A stretch of DNA of 64,000 nt, taken from contig NZ_JNXG01000003.1 of NCBI RefSeq assembly GCF_000717025.1, positions 310,001 through 374,000 on the forward strand. Direction: 5' to 3'. Positions 8,917 through 16,805 of this stretch are shown here, one piece after another (within the stretch, counting starts at the first letter, position 1; every line of letters begins with the position of its first letter). The notes below the pieces were generated by a model that worked only from the letters and a program-made list of their open reading frames with translations, had not been told where the DNA came from and searched no databases. Source of the stretch: Streptomyces atroolivaceus (GTDB lineage: Bacteria; Actinomycetota; Actinomycetes; Streptomycetales; Streptomycetaceae). The position numbers were made by a program, and so were the translations under genes.

Positions 8917-9211
8917 CCCCTGGTTGCACATGCTGGATGACCCGACATTTCGGGCGGCGTTCGGTGAGGGTCATGCGCACACCACGCACGCCGGTGACCT
9001 CAGAGGGCGGGGCGCGCCGCTCGGGCCTGGGCGGGTCGTGGGGTCGAGCGGGGAGGTGTTCGGTGTCTCGCCCGAGGGAGCAGGACTGTTCTCGGCGAAG
9101 CAGAGCTGTTCCCGGCGAGCCGGGTGAACGGGCGCTGTCCGGAGCCGCAGCGAGATCGGCCCTACACCCAGGAGCGGACGCCCACGAGTTCCTCCGAGAC
9201 CTGCCAGATGC
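8917..9211. other. Intergenic stretch without recognisable gene
   Basis: Between the sugar-operon promoter and the regulator remnant. Short open frames occur on both strands, but none has a credible Shine-Dalgarno sequence, family resemblance or consistent codon bias. The piece just before 9212 may be the scrambled upstream part of the remnant gene. Confidence 0.5.
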
Positions 9212-9409
9212 GCCGCGCTGGTCGGCGTCTACCCCCATCACGTCAAGCGCTTCATCCACCCGGAGGTCGGCGCCCTCGAACTGAACTGTCAGACCCTCCT
9301 CGACCCGGAACAGTCACACCGCCTGGTCGTCTACACGGCGGTCCCGGGCAGCGAGAGCCACGACAGACTGCGCCTCCTCGCGGTCATCGGCCCGCAGGCG
9401 CTGCGCTGA
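9212..9409 (+). pseudogene. C-terminal remnant of a MmyB-type XRE regulator
   Basis: Reading in the frame that ends at TGA 9407-9409 gives about 65 residues running from VYPHHVKRFIHPEVGALEL through VVYTAVPGSESHDRLRLLA to PQALR. This is the end of the MmyB-like ligand-binding domain found at the C-terminus of many Streptomyces helix-turn-helix regulators (motifs HPEVG.LEL, VVYTA.PGS, LRLLA.IG). Upstream the frame has no start codon in context, no helix-turn-helix and no rest of the domain. The gene is therefore truncated, and only its tail survives. Confidence 0.7.
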
Positions 9410-9457
9410 CCTGCTTCGGCGGTCATGGTCTCGGCGCATGGTGCGGAGCAGGGCGGT

Positions 9458-9679
9458 TCAGACGCAGAAGTGCCCGGCCTTCACGGCGGAGGCGAAGGAC
9501 GACCAGCTTGCGGCCGCTATCAACAGGGCGGGCCCCTGAGGTGACTTGGAGTCGCGGACGGGGACGCCGGAGGGGTGGCCGTCCAGGACCTCTACGCAGC
9601 TGCCGCCCTCGTTGCCGCTGTAGGTGGACTTGCGCCAACCGGCGAGGGCGGAGGCGTCAGGGATGGTGTGTTCGGTCAC
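9458..9679 (-). CDS. DUF397 domain protein
   Basis: A 73-aa protein of the DUF397 family (WRKSTYSGNEGGSCVEV; VPVRDSKSPQGPALL; SFASAVKAGHF). These small actinobacterial proteins are nearly always encoded beside an XRE/DUF5753 regulator and act with it, as in WhiJ-type pairs of Streptomyces development. Here the start at 9679 lies inside the end of the upstream regulator gene, a 23-nt overlap, which indicates coupled translation. No DNA-binding motif of its own is present. Confidence 0.92.
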   Translation of the reverse strand: MTEHTIPDASALAGWRKSTYSGNEGGSCVEVLDGHPSGVPVRDSKSPQGPALLIAAASWSSFASAVKAGHFCV

Positions 9680-10466
9680 GGTGTCCGTAGTCCTTTGCGG
9701 TAGCCCTCATGAAAGCCAATGACTCCTGCAGCGGCATCGCGTCGCCCAACGCAAGATCGTAGGCGCCTTCGAGCCGCTCGACCATGGCCGGGGAGTCGTG
9801 CACCTTGCCTACCTGTACGCCTTCCGAGTAGGCCACAGGCGGTTGGCCCTCGAAGCGCATCAGAGTGAGCATGCCCTGCATGAGTGGGTGGACGCCGAGG
9901 CCGAAGGGCAGCACGTAGACGCGTGCGCGCCGCCTCTCCACCAGGTCCACGATGTGCATGATCTGCTCTGCCATGACATCCGGCCCACCGACGGTACGAC
10001 GTAGTACCGCCTCGTCGAGCAGCGCCCAAACTACAGGCCGTACCGGACCGGCAAGGACCTTCGCCCGATCGAGCCGTGTGACAACGAGCCTGTCACATTC
10101 CTCTTCACTCACCGGAGGGAACGACGTGCTCAGGACCGCACGCGCGTACCTTTCCGTCTGGAGGATGCCCGGGACGAACGAGAGCGCGAACTCACGAAGC
10201 ATCAGCGCCTGTTGTTCGAGCAGCAGAGCCGCTTCGAAGTAGTCGGCCACCGCCGCATCGTCGTCCGGCAGGAAGCTGCTCAGCACATTTCCCGTGTTCA
10301 GGGCCATGTCCAGCCGTCGCGCGTCCTCCTTCGAGGGAATGCGACGTCCCGCTTCGATGTGCGAGATGTGCGAACGGGTCATCACCGATGCGTCGGCCAG
10401 CTCCTGCTGGGTCAGCTCTGCCGCCAGACGTTGCGCCTTGAGCCATTCCCCATAAATGTTACTCAA
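9657..10466 (-). CDS. XRE family regulator with DUF5753 domain
   Basis: A 269-aa DNA-binding protein. The N-terminal helix-turn-helix (LTQQELADASVMTRSHISHIE, about residues 18-38) is followed by a DUF5753 sensor-like domain (LLLEQQALMLREFALSFVPGILQTERYARAVL, then VWALLDEAVLRRTVGG and LPFGLGVHPLMQGMLTLM). It pairs with the overlapping DUF397 gene. Proteins of this class bind DNA, and the DUF397 partner modulates them. The divergent hypothetical pair at 10566-11155 is a plausible regulatory target. The ligand is unknown. Confidence 0.92.
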   Translation of the reverse strand: MSNIYGEWLKAQRLAAELTQQELADASVMTRSHISHIEAGRRIPSKEDARRLDMALNTGNVLSSFLPDDDAAVADYFEAALLLEQQALMLREFALSFVPGILQTERYARAVLSTSFPPVSEEECDRLVVTRLDRAKVLAGPVRPVVWALLDEAVLRRTVGGPDVMAEQIMHIVDLVERRRARVYVLPFGLGVHPLMQGMLTLMRFEGQPPVAYSEGVQVGKVHDSPAMVERLEGAYDLALGDAMPLQESLAFMRATAKDYGHRDRTHHP

Positions 10467-10565
10467 CGTCGACTCCCATGTGACGAAGCATTTGTCACCA
10501 CCGACCCCCTGGCGAGCCTAGCCCGACTCGTCTCACTCTGTGAGTGGATCACTACCCAGCGACAG

Positions 10566-10844
10566 ATGGCGAGGTGCCGGCCCTTGGGCGCGGCTGCCGC
10601 CGTCGCCCTCGCGCCCCCACCCAACGGAGTTGAAGACGTGCTGCCCTGCATCATTCGCATGCTCGAGACACTGCTGCGGCATCTGCAGCCCGCCCCACCG
10701 GCGTACCTCATCCCTCCTCCTGCCTATGTGACGTCCGAACCCGACGTGCGCCTCGACCCCGCCCCGGAGCGAGGACTGTGGCTCGCGATGTACGGCATCG
10801 ACACCAGGCCCTGCCCGACCTGTGGTGCGAGGGGGGCGGTGTGA
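10566..10844 (+). CDS. Hypothetical protein, translationally coupled to the next gene
   Basis: About 92 residues from the ATG at 10566. A conserved-looking block NGVEDVLPCIIRMLETLLRHL is followed by a proline-rich link and a C-terminal LWLAMYGIDTRPCPTCG with a CPTC pair. I recall similar short proteins in Streptomyces next to XRE/DUF397 genes, but no function is known. No strong Shine-Dalgarno sequence is visible, and the frame stays open upstream to 10212, so the start is uncertain. The stop TGA overlaps the GTG of the following gene (GTGA, 10841-10844). Confidence 0.6.
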   Translation: MARCRPLGAAAAVALAPPPNGVEDVLPCIIRMLETLLRHLQPAPPAYLIPPPAYVTSEPDVRLDPAPERGLWLAMYGIDTRPCPTCGARGAV

Positions 10845-11155
10845 CCGGGCACGAGCCCCGCGCGGCTCGACTTCTGCCGTGGGCCGGCCTGGACGACAAG
10901 CCCTGCTACGTCCTCGGTGACGGGTCGGGATACGTCTCTCGGGTCGCTGACGACGTCGAGAGCATCCAGCTCGGGATGGCTGTCGAACTGCTCGACCACG
11001 CGGTCGACATGCTCGACGACCGCCAGGTCTCGGCGGCGCAACTCCGCTATGTGGTGGCACGCATGGCCGAAGCGCTGCGCGACGTACTCCGGATCGCGGA
11101 GAGCCGGGGTGCGCGACTCGGGGGCGCACCGCCCCCTGCCGCCCCGTCCGCTTGA
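10841..11155 (+). CDS. Hypothetical protein with conserved helical core
   Basis: A 104-aa protein from the GTG at 10841, which overlaps the upstream stop by 4 nt. The N-terminal part (RLLPWAGLDDKPCYVLGDG) is followed by a long helical region (ADDVESIQLGMAVELLDHA; LRYVVARMAEALRDVLRIAESRG). From memory this is a recurrent Streptomyces protein of unknown function that accompanies XRE/DUF397 modules. No signal peptide or membrane segment is present. The longer reading frame from 10778 is rejected because it would run through the end of the preceding gene. Confidence 0.65.
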   Translation: MTGHEPRAARLLPWAGLDDKPCYVLGDGSGYVSRVADDVESIQLGMAVELLDHAVDMLDDRQVSAAQLRYVVARMAEALRDVLRIAESRGARLGGAPPPAAPSA

Positions 11156-11209
11156 GTGGCGGCGGGGGAGCCGGGAGCCACCGGCTGATCGGATCGGTAA
11201 CCTCACCCC

Positions 11210-11824
11210 ATGGGGTTGGACATCAGCGTGATGATCGCCGACTGGTCCTGGCTGGCGGAGGTTCCGCCCCCTGAGCGGCTCGTGCGTCTGAGGGACGCTT
11301 GGTACGCCGACGAGACGGGACTGTGGGATGACGGAACGCCGCAGCCCGAAGGTGACTTCACGTGGCCGCAGGGCCCCGATGGTGCCTTCTTCGCCCTCTA
11401 CGAGTTCCGCGGCACCCTGGGCTCGTTCAAGGCGCACTTCTGGGCCGGGCAAAGGTGGGAGTCCCTCCGTGACCACGCCGATCCGCAGGTGCGCGCCGGC
11501 CTGGAGGCGTTGCTGCTCGGGCTGGTCTGGGACGGGACGGACGGTGAGGCGCCGCACACCGATCCGGGCTTCTTCTGCGACGATCCCAAGGTCTCCTACG
11601 GCGTGCTGCTGGCCCGGTCGCCGGAGAGCGTGCGGGAGCTGGCCGCGACCTGGGAGCGGGTCGAGTTGCTCGGTGGGCTGAGGCCGGTCTTCGCCGAGCA
11701 CGCTGCCGTTCCCGGAGGGTGGGTCGGCGAGTTCGGCGAGTTCACGGCCCTGCTGGAGGACTGGGGCCGCGTCCTCGCCGAAGCCGCGCGGCGGAGGTGG
11801 GGCGTCGTGGGGTTGAGCCAGTAG
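11210..11824 (+). CDS. Hypothetical protein (MGLDISVMIADWSWL family)
   Basis: A 204-aa cytoplasmic protein rich in Trp and acidic residues (DWSWLAEVPPPERL; AWYADETGLWDD; FKAHFWAGQRWESLRDHADP; ADEC-free throughout). It ends ALLEDWGRVLAEAARRRWG. I recognise it as a recurrent uncharacterised Streptomyces family without an assigned domain. The start at 11210 gives the typical N-terminus MGLDI. It stands alone between the hypothetical pair and a convergent RidA gene. Nothing in it identifies a reaction. Confidence 0.75.
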   Translation: MGLDISVMIADWSWLAEVPPPERLVRLRDAWYADETGLWDDGTPQPEGDFTWPQGPDGAFFALYEFRGTLGSFKAHFWAGQRWESLRDHADPQVRAGLEALLLGLVWDGTDGEAPHTDPGFFCDDPKVSYGVLLARSPESVRELAATWERVELLGGLRPVFAEHAAVPGGWVGEFGEFTALLEDWGRVLAEAARRRWGVVGLSQ

Positions 11825-11885
11825 GCCCAGGCCGGTCGAGGCAGCGCTCTGCACCCTGTCCGGGGCACGGCGGAGGACCGGGATG

Positions 11886-12296
11886 TCAGGAGTCGAGCAC
11901 GGCAGCCACGCCTTCGATCTCCACCAGCTGGTCGGCGTACCCGAGAACGGTGACGCCGAGCAAGGTGCTCGGGACGTCGTGGTCACCGAACGCGTTCCGG
12001 ACCACCTTCCAGGCAGTCACCAGGTCCTCCTGCCGCGCGGAGGCGACCAGCACGCGCGTGCTGATGACGTCATCCAAGCCGGCCCCCGCCGCTCCGAGCG
12101 CGGTCCTCATGTTCTCGACGGCCTTCGCCGCCTGGCCGGCGTAGTCACCGACGGCCGCTGTGGACCCGTCCTCGTTCAGCGGGCACGCCCCGGCGAGGAA
12201 GATCAGCCGTGCGTCCGCGGGGGCGGTGGCGGCGTAGGCGTACTCCGCCACGTCGGACAGGGCGGTGGAACGGATGAGCGTGACGGCGCGGGGCAT
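11886..12296 (-). CDS. RidA family protein
   Basis: A 136-aa member of the YjgF/YER057c/UK114 (RidA) family, which hydrolyses reactive enamines/imines or acts in related detoxification or catabolic steps. Family features are IFLAGACPLNEDGS, QAAKAVENMRTALGAAGAGLDDVISTRVLV and VEIEGVAAV. The frame is open to 12365, but I place the start at ATG 12296 (MPRAVTLIRS), with AGGA 10 nt upstream, because this matches normal family length. The classical catalytic arginine position appears as STRVLV, so activity on iminoacrylate is plausible but not certain. Confidence 0.85.
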   Translation of the reverse strand: MPRAVTLIRSTALSDVAEYAYAATAPADARLIFLAGACPLNEDGSTAAVGDYAGQAAKAVENMRTALGAAGAGLDDVISTRVLVASARQEDLVTAWKVVRNAFGDHDVPSTLLGVTVLGYADQLVEIEGVAAVLDS

Positions 12297-12452
12297 GGCA
12301 TCCAAGTCCTGGCGGTTGGCGGGAACTCGTATACCTAGCAGATCCCGCTTGGGGACGCCCTTCATTTTCCCTGCCCACCGCGAAGGAACAGGCTGCCAGG
12401 ATGGGTGACATGAGTGCAGCTCGCCTGCCGGTCCAGATCGGCCGGGCAGGTT

Positions 12453-12598
12453 CTAGACCTCGTACGAGCGTACGAGGCGGGCGAGTTGCCGGCCCGTCAC
12501 CTGTAGTGGTTCCTCGCTGCGGTTGACCTGGGCGGTGACTTCGGGGCCTTCCAGGGCGGAGATGACGGTGGTCGCCAGTTCCCGGGCGCTCTGCGAGG
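12453..12598 (-). pseudogene. C-terminal remnant of a TetR family regulator
   Basis: On the minus strand, about 48 residues from SARELATTVISALEGPEV through LQVTGRQLARLVRSYEV end at TAG (12453-12455). This is the dimerisation-domain tail of a TetR-type regulator (pattern ARELA..VI.A.EG.E...Q..RS..PL...G.QL..LVR.Y). The frame breaks off near 12598, where sequence of a different gene on the other strand begins, and the DNA-binding domain is missing. Its last codons hold a perfect 9-bp inverted repeat (12458-12477). Confidence 0.65.
12458..12477. repeat. Perfect 9-bp inverted repeat
   Basis: CCTCGTACG-AG-CGTACGAGG. It lies within the last codons of the TetR remnant. With only a 2-nt centre it looks more like a protein-binding palindrome than a terminator hairpin, but chance within GC-rich codons is possible. 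Confidence 0.45.
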
Positions 12599-12727
12599 GC
12601 CGACGCGGCCGTCGACACCGCCCTTCCTGCCGCGGTCGTTGACCTCTTCCGGCGCGGCATGGATTCCGGCCACGCCGCGGACAGCTTCTCCAGCCTGGTG
12701 GAGCTGATGACGAAGGCCGGGGCGTGA
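12599..12727 (+). pseudogene. C-terminal remnant of a 6PGDH/imine-reductase-like dehydrogenase
   Basis: About 42 residues (DAAVDTALPAAVVDLFRRG, then DSGHAADSFSSLVELM, ending KAGA and TGA 12725-12727). They match the C-terminal helical end of NAD(P)-binding beta-hydroxyacid dehydrogenase/imine-reductase-type proteins, whose usual ending is ALP..V..LF.RG...GH..DS..SL.E. The Rossmann domain and start are absent, and the frame begins abruptly at the junction with the TetR remnant. It is a deletion leftover. Confidence 0.65.
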
Positions 12728-12800
12728 CCGCGCCGGTCCGGCGAGCGGTTCACCCGTGCCGAGCATGATCGGCAGAGGTGAGCCGACCGGCAGGCGGGTG

Positions 12801-15800
12801 TCATCCGGGCGTGTACACCGTCTGGATCAGGCGGCTCGACTCGCCCTTGCGGATGAGCAGGCCTCGGCCCGCCGGCTGCCGGCTCGCGTACACCCCGGGG
12901 AACAGCCGGCCTTCGCTGTGGTCGCCGTCCATGAGGACGGCGGTCGCTCCCGACTCGCGCAGACCGTGCACCAGCGGCTCGTACATGCCCCACGACGCTC
13001 CGGCCACCTGGCGCGACAGGACGAAGTGGAGGCCGATGGCCGGCGCCGCGTGGATGTACGGCACGAACGCGGCGAGCGGTGAATGGCCGTCCGCCATCAG
13101 TACGTCGTAGTCGTCGACGAGCACCACGATCCGTGGGCCGGTGCCCTGGTCGCCGGGCTCCAGGGCCTCGGGGGGAGTGGTGTCGTCGGGCAGCCGCTTC
13201 TCCAGCTCGGTGGCGATCCGGGCCGCGAGACCCTCGCACAGTTTGGCGTTGTGGGCGTAACCGCCGTCGAACTCCTTGGGGATCGCGCCACGCAGACCCT
13301 GCCTCGGGTCCATGACGGCGAAGATCAGCTCGCCCTCGTCGTAGCGGTCGATGAGACCGTCGGCGACGGTCCTGAGGAGAGTCGTCTTGCCGCACTCGCT
13401 GTCGCCCAGGACCAGCAGGTGCTGGTCCTCGTCGAAGAGATCGAGCAGAGCAGGAGCGAGTGCGTCCTGGTCCAGGCCGATCGGCACCCGCCGGGGCTCG
13501 GCGGCCGGGCCGGGGAGCAGGTGCGGTTCCAGGACGTGGGGCAGCACGTGGACAGGCGGGGCGGCGTCACCGCTCCAGGCGGCGCGGACCGTACGAGCCG
13601 TGCGGTCGAGGGCCGCGTCCAGACCGGTGTCGTCCGCCAGCCCGTCCGTACGGGGGAGCGCGGTGTGGGCGAAGAGCCCGCCGTCGGTCAGGACGCGGCC
13701 GGGCACGTCGGGTGACAGCGTCCCGGCGAGCCTGCGGTCGATGCCGGATTCGCCGGGGTCGTTCAGACAGAGCTCGACCCGGGTGCCGAACGACGCCTGG
13801 GTGGCCAAGTCCACGTCGTTCCGGTGGAGCATCCCGGCGACGACGTGGATGCCGTGGTCACCGCCCCGTTCCAGGATGTCGACGACCGAGTCGTACAGCT
13901 CGCCGAAGTCCTCGCGCAGTGCGTCGAAACCGTCGACGACCAGCACGATCTCCGCGGACGCCAGCTGGGGCAGCCGGCCCGCACGGTGCAGGGTGCGCAG
14001 GTGCTCGACGGAGTCGACGGCGTGCTCGCGGAAGAGATCCTCGCGTGCTTCGAGCATGCTCCGCACCATCTCGACCGTACGCACCGCGCGTTCGGGTTCG
14101 GCGCGGTCCGCGATGCCGCCGACGTGCGGCAGTCCGGAGAGGACCTGGAGTTCGTCGCCGCTCAGGTCGAGGCCGTAGACACCGATCTCCTGCGGGGTGT
14201 GGGTGAGCGCGAGCGACAGGACCAGCGTGCGCAGGAGCGTCGTCTTCCCGGACTCCGGACCACCGATGACGGCGGCGTGGCCACCGCCCTCCGTGAGGTC
14301 CAGGTACCACTGTCCCTGCCACTGACCGGTCGGATCGTCGAGCAGGCCGAGCGGAACCCGGAGCGGGCTCCGCCGCCCGGCCAGCTGCAGTCCGCGCGGG
14401 CCGGTTGCCAGCGGACCGGCGGCCTTGTCGAGGGCGAGTGCTGCGGGCAGCGGTGGCAGCCAGATGCCGCGTACCGCCGCGGCGGCGTCCTCCAGCTGTT
14501 CGACCACGGCTTCCAGGACGGTCGGCCCCGTCCCGGGGCGTCCGGGCGCCGGCTCCCCCTGGCCCGCACCGGCCGGTGCGGACGTGCTGTTGAAGGCCGC
14601 GTACTCCAGCGCGAGGGGCCCGCTCCTCGTCCCGGCCGCCCGCTGCGGGGGCTCCTGGTGGTCGCCGGAGACATGGCCCGTCCTGAAGCGCTCGTAAAGA
14701 CCGGTGCCCTCCTTGACATAGCCGAAGCCCGGCGGCAGGTGGACCGCGTCCGTGGTGTCCAGGACGGAGCGCGACTCCTCGGCGGAGAAGGTGCGCAGAC
14801 CGATCCGGTACGAGAGGCAGGCGTCCAGGCCCTTGAGGCCGACGCCCTCGACCCGTTGGCCGGACAGGAGCAGATGCACACCGAGGGGGCCGCCGGTGCG
14901 GCCGATGGACAGGAGCAGGTCGACGAAGTCGGGCTTGGCGGACAGGAGCTCGCCGAACTCGTCGATGACGACGAACAGGTGCGGCAGCGGCTCCAGTTCG
15001 GGCCGTTCCCCGGAGCGCAGCACGGCGTACGCACCGATGTCGGCGACGTCACCCGCGTCCTCGAGGGCCTGCCGGCGGCGGTTCACCTCACCGGCGAGGG
15101 CGGCGTCGACGCGCTCGACGAGGCCTGCCTCGTTCTCCAGGTCGGTGATGACACCGGCGACGTGCGGAAGCATCGAGAACGGCGCGAAGGTCGCACCGTC
15201 CTCGTAGTCGATGAGGAGCAGGGCGAGGTCCTCGGGCGGGTGTGTGGTCACCAGGGCGAGGATCAGGGAGCGCAGCAGCTCGGACCTTTCCGGACCGCTG
15301 GCGCCGGCACACAGGCCGTGAGGGCCCATGCCGAGCTCCGAGGAATCCTTGAGGTCGAGCAGCACCGGCTCGTGCGTGTCGCCGATGCCGATGGGCACGC
15401 GCAGGAAAGCGCGTTCGCCGCGTGGAGCCCACAGCCGTGACAGGTCGAGGCGCGCCACGTCGTCGATGCCGAGCAGACCGGCCAGGTCGACGGTGTCCGG
15501 CGGAGGGGCGCCCTCCAGGGCCTCGGCGGACAGCCGCAGCGGCGCCAGCATCCGGGCCAGGCCCTCGGCGAAGGGGCGGCCGACCTCGTCGACGGTGCCG
15601 TGCGCACTGACCGGTTCGGGCCCGCGCAGATCCTCGATGACCAGCTGGGTGCCCTCGACGGTGACCCGGATGCCGATGTGTCCCGGCTCCTGGACGCGCT
15701 GTTCGAGCAGGTGCAGGACGGTGACGCCCATGTCAGGCAGGCCGACCGCGTCGTCCGGGCGGGGCAGATCGACGGCGTACTCGCCGTGTCCGTCCGCGAC

Positions 15801-16769
15801 GACGAGGAGCCGGGGCCCCGGGGGCTCGGCAGTGTGCCCGGCCAGGCCTCGGCTCGCCTCTGCCGCGTGCGACGCGCGGCGGCCCAGGTCGGCGCCGATC
15901 CCGTCCGCGAGCTGGAGGACCGACGGGGCGATACGCCGCGCGGCGACCTGCCCGTCCAGCTGTTCGGCGTCCAGGAGGTGCGGAAGCCACTTCGCCCACT
16001 CCCAGTCGGCGATCCGGTCGCCGGGCACGGCGAGCGCCATCGCCACGTCGTCGGGGGCGTGCGTCGCGGCGGTCTGGACGAGCAGGGCGCGGGCCACCCG
16101 CAGGCAGTCCTCGCGGGGGCCGATGACGCTGATGTTCCCGGCCCGGTCGAGCGGCACCGTGAGGGGCAGTTCGGCCCCCGTACGGAACTGGCTGAGCAGC
16201 GCCGAGGCCTCGTTGAGCATGAACGGGTCCGGCGGAGTGAGGACGGAGGAGCCCGCATCGGCGATCTGCAGGTCGCACACGGGCATCTCCCCGATGCCGG
16301 CCCGCACCCGCAGGAAGTCCGGGTCGTCTCGGCGGCGTTCCCACCGGCGGGCGGGGTCCCGCACGATGTCGTACAGGGCGTACGGCGGCGGATCGAGCAC
16401 GTCGGCGCGCTCCCGGCGCGCGCGCTCCTCCGCGGAGAGTTCTGCGCGCAGGCCCTCGACGTAGGCGAGGTAGGCCTCCCGCCGGGCGCGGAGGGCGCGC
16501 CGGGCCCTGCCGTACGGGGAGAGGAGGAGCGCGCCGGAGCCGATGACGGTCACGGCGAGGACGATCGCGCCCAGTGCGGCGACCCTGCTGTCGCGTACGG
16601 CGGTCATCAGCACGAGGGACGACACGACCGCCGCGACGGGAAGCAACGGCACCGCGACGCTGCCCGCCTTCCCCCCGGGGAGGGTGGGCGGCGCCTCGAT
16701 GGTGCGTGAAGGGGCGGCGGCCGGGGGCCGGGTGGCCCTGGCCGGGCGGTGTATCAGTCGGGTGCTCAT
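12801..16769 (-). CDS. eccC: Type VII secretion FtsK/SpoIIIE ATPase EccC, divergent copy
   Basis: A 1322-aa membrane-anchored motor of a type VII (ESX) secretion system. Two transmembrane helices (about 39-60 and 63-88) are followed by the stalk and three ATPase domains. In the first domain the Walker A site is degenerate: GASGPERS (489-496) stands where typical EccC proteins have GATGSGKS, and the DYKGG motif is DYEDG. Its Walker B (LFVVIDEFGEL) remains. The second (GGPESGKT, near 835) and third (GDSECGKT, near 1125) domains keep intact Walker A and B motifs (LVVDGFDAL; VVLVDDYDVL). It is the last gene of the locus, 36 bp after the ParA-like gene. No EccB, EccE, MycP or WXG100 gene is nearby. 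Confidence 0.92.
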   Translation of the reverse strand: MSTRLIHRPARATRPPAAAPSRTIEAPPTLPGGKAGSVAVPLLPVAAVVSSLVLMTAVRDSRVAALGAIVLAVTVIGSGALLLSPYGRARRALRARREAYLAYVEGLRAELSAEERARRERADVLDPPPYALYDIVRDPARRWERRRDDPDFLRVRAGIGEMPVCDLQIADAGSSVLTPPDPFMLNEASALLSQFRTGAELPLTVPLDRAGNISVIGPREDCLRVARALLVQTAATHAPDDVAMALAVPGDRIADWEWAKWLPHLLDAEQLDGQVAARRIAPSVLQLADGIGADLGRRASHAAEASRGLAGHTAEPPGPRLLVVADGHGEYAVDLPRPDDAVGLPDMGVTVLHLLEQRVQEPGHIGIRVTVEGTQLVIEDLRGPEPVSAHGTVDEVGRPFAEGLARMLAPLRLSAEALEGAPPPDTVDLAGLLGIDDVARLDLSRLWAPRGERAFLRVPIGIGDTHEPVLLDLKDSSELGMGPHGLCAGASGPERSELLRSLILALVTTHPPEDLALLLIDYEDGATFAPFSMLPHVAGVITDLENEAGLVERVDAALAGEVNRRRQALEDAGDVADIGAYAVLRSGERPELEPLPHLFVVIDEFGELLSAKPDFVDLLLSIGRTGGPLGVHLLLSGQRVEGVGLKGLDACLSYRIGLRTFSAEESRSVLDTTDAVHLPPGFGYVKEGTGLYERFRTGHVSGDHQEPPQRAAGTRSGPLALEYAAFNSTSAPAGAGQGEPAPGRPGTGPTVLEAVVEQLEDAAAAVRGIWLPPLPAALALDKAAGPLATGPRGLQLAGRRSPLRVPLGLLDDPTGQWQGQWYLDLTEGGGHAAVIGGPESGKTTLLRTLVLSLALTHTPQEIGVYGLDLSGDELQVLSGLPHVGGIADRAEPERAVRTVEMVRSMLEAREDLFREHAVDSVEHLRTLHRAGRLPQLASAEIVLVVDGFDALREDFGELYDSVVDILERGGDHGIHVVAGMLHRNDVDLATQASFGTRVELCLNDPGESGIDRRLAGTLSPDVPGRVLTDGGLFAHTALPRTDGLADDTGLDAALDRTARTVRAAWSGDAAPPVHVLPHVLEPHLLPGPAAEPRRVPIGLDQDALAPALLDLFDEDQHLLVLGDSECGKTTLLRTVADGLIDRYDEGELIFAVMDPRQGLRGAIPKEFDGGYAHNAKLCEGLAARIATELEKRLPDDTTPPEALEPGDQGTGPRIVVLVDDYDVLMADGHSPLAAFVPYIHAAPAIGLHFVLSRQVAGASWGMYEPLVHGLRESGATAVLMDGDHSEGRLFPGVYASRQPAGRGLLIRKGESSRLIQTVYTPG

Positions 16770-16805
16770 GGGCGTCCGTCACTCACGGTCGGGCTCGGCA
16801 AGGGG

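Noticed and set aside
8867-9127. 86-aa plus-strand frame overlapping the sugar-operon promoter
   Set aside because: It covers the promoter and operator, has no Shine-Dalgarno sequence and no family resemblance.
9124-9690. 188-aa plus-strand frame
   Set aside because: It runs through the MmyB remnant out of frame and across the DUF397 gene antisense; Arg-rich, no family resemblance.
12145-13395. 416-aa minus-strand frame joining RidA, remnants and EccC
   Set aside because: It is out of frame with RidA and EccC and only by chance crosses the scar; no domain spans it.
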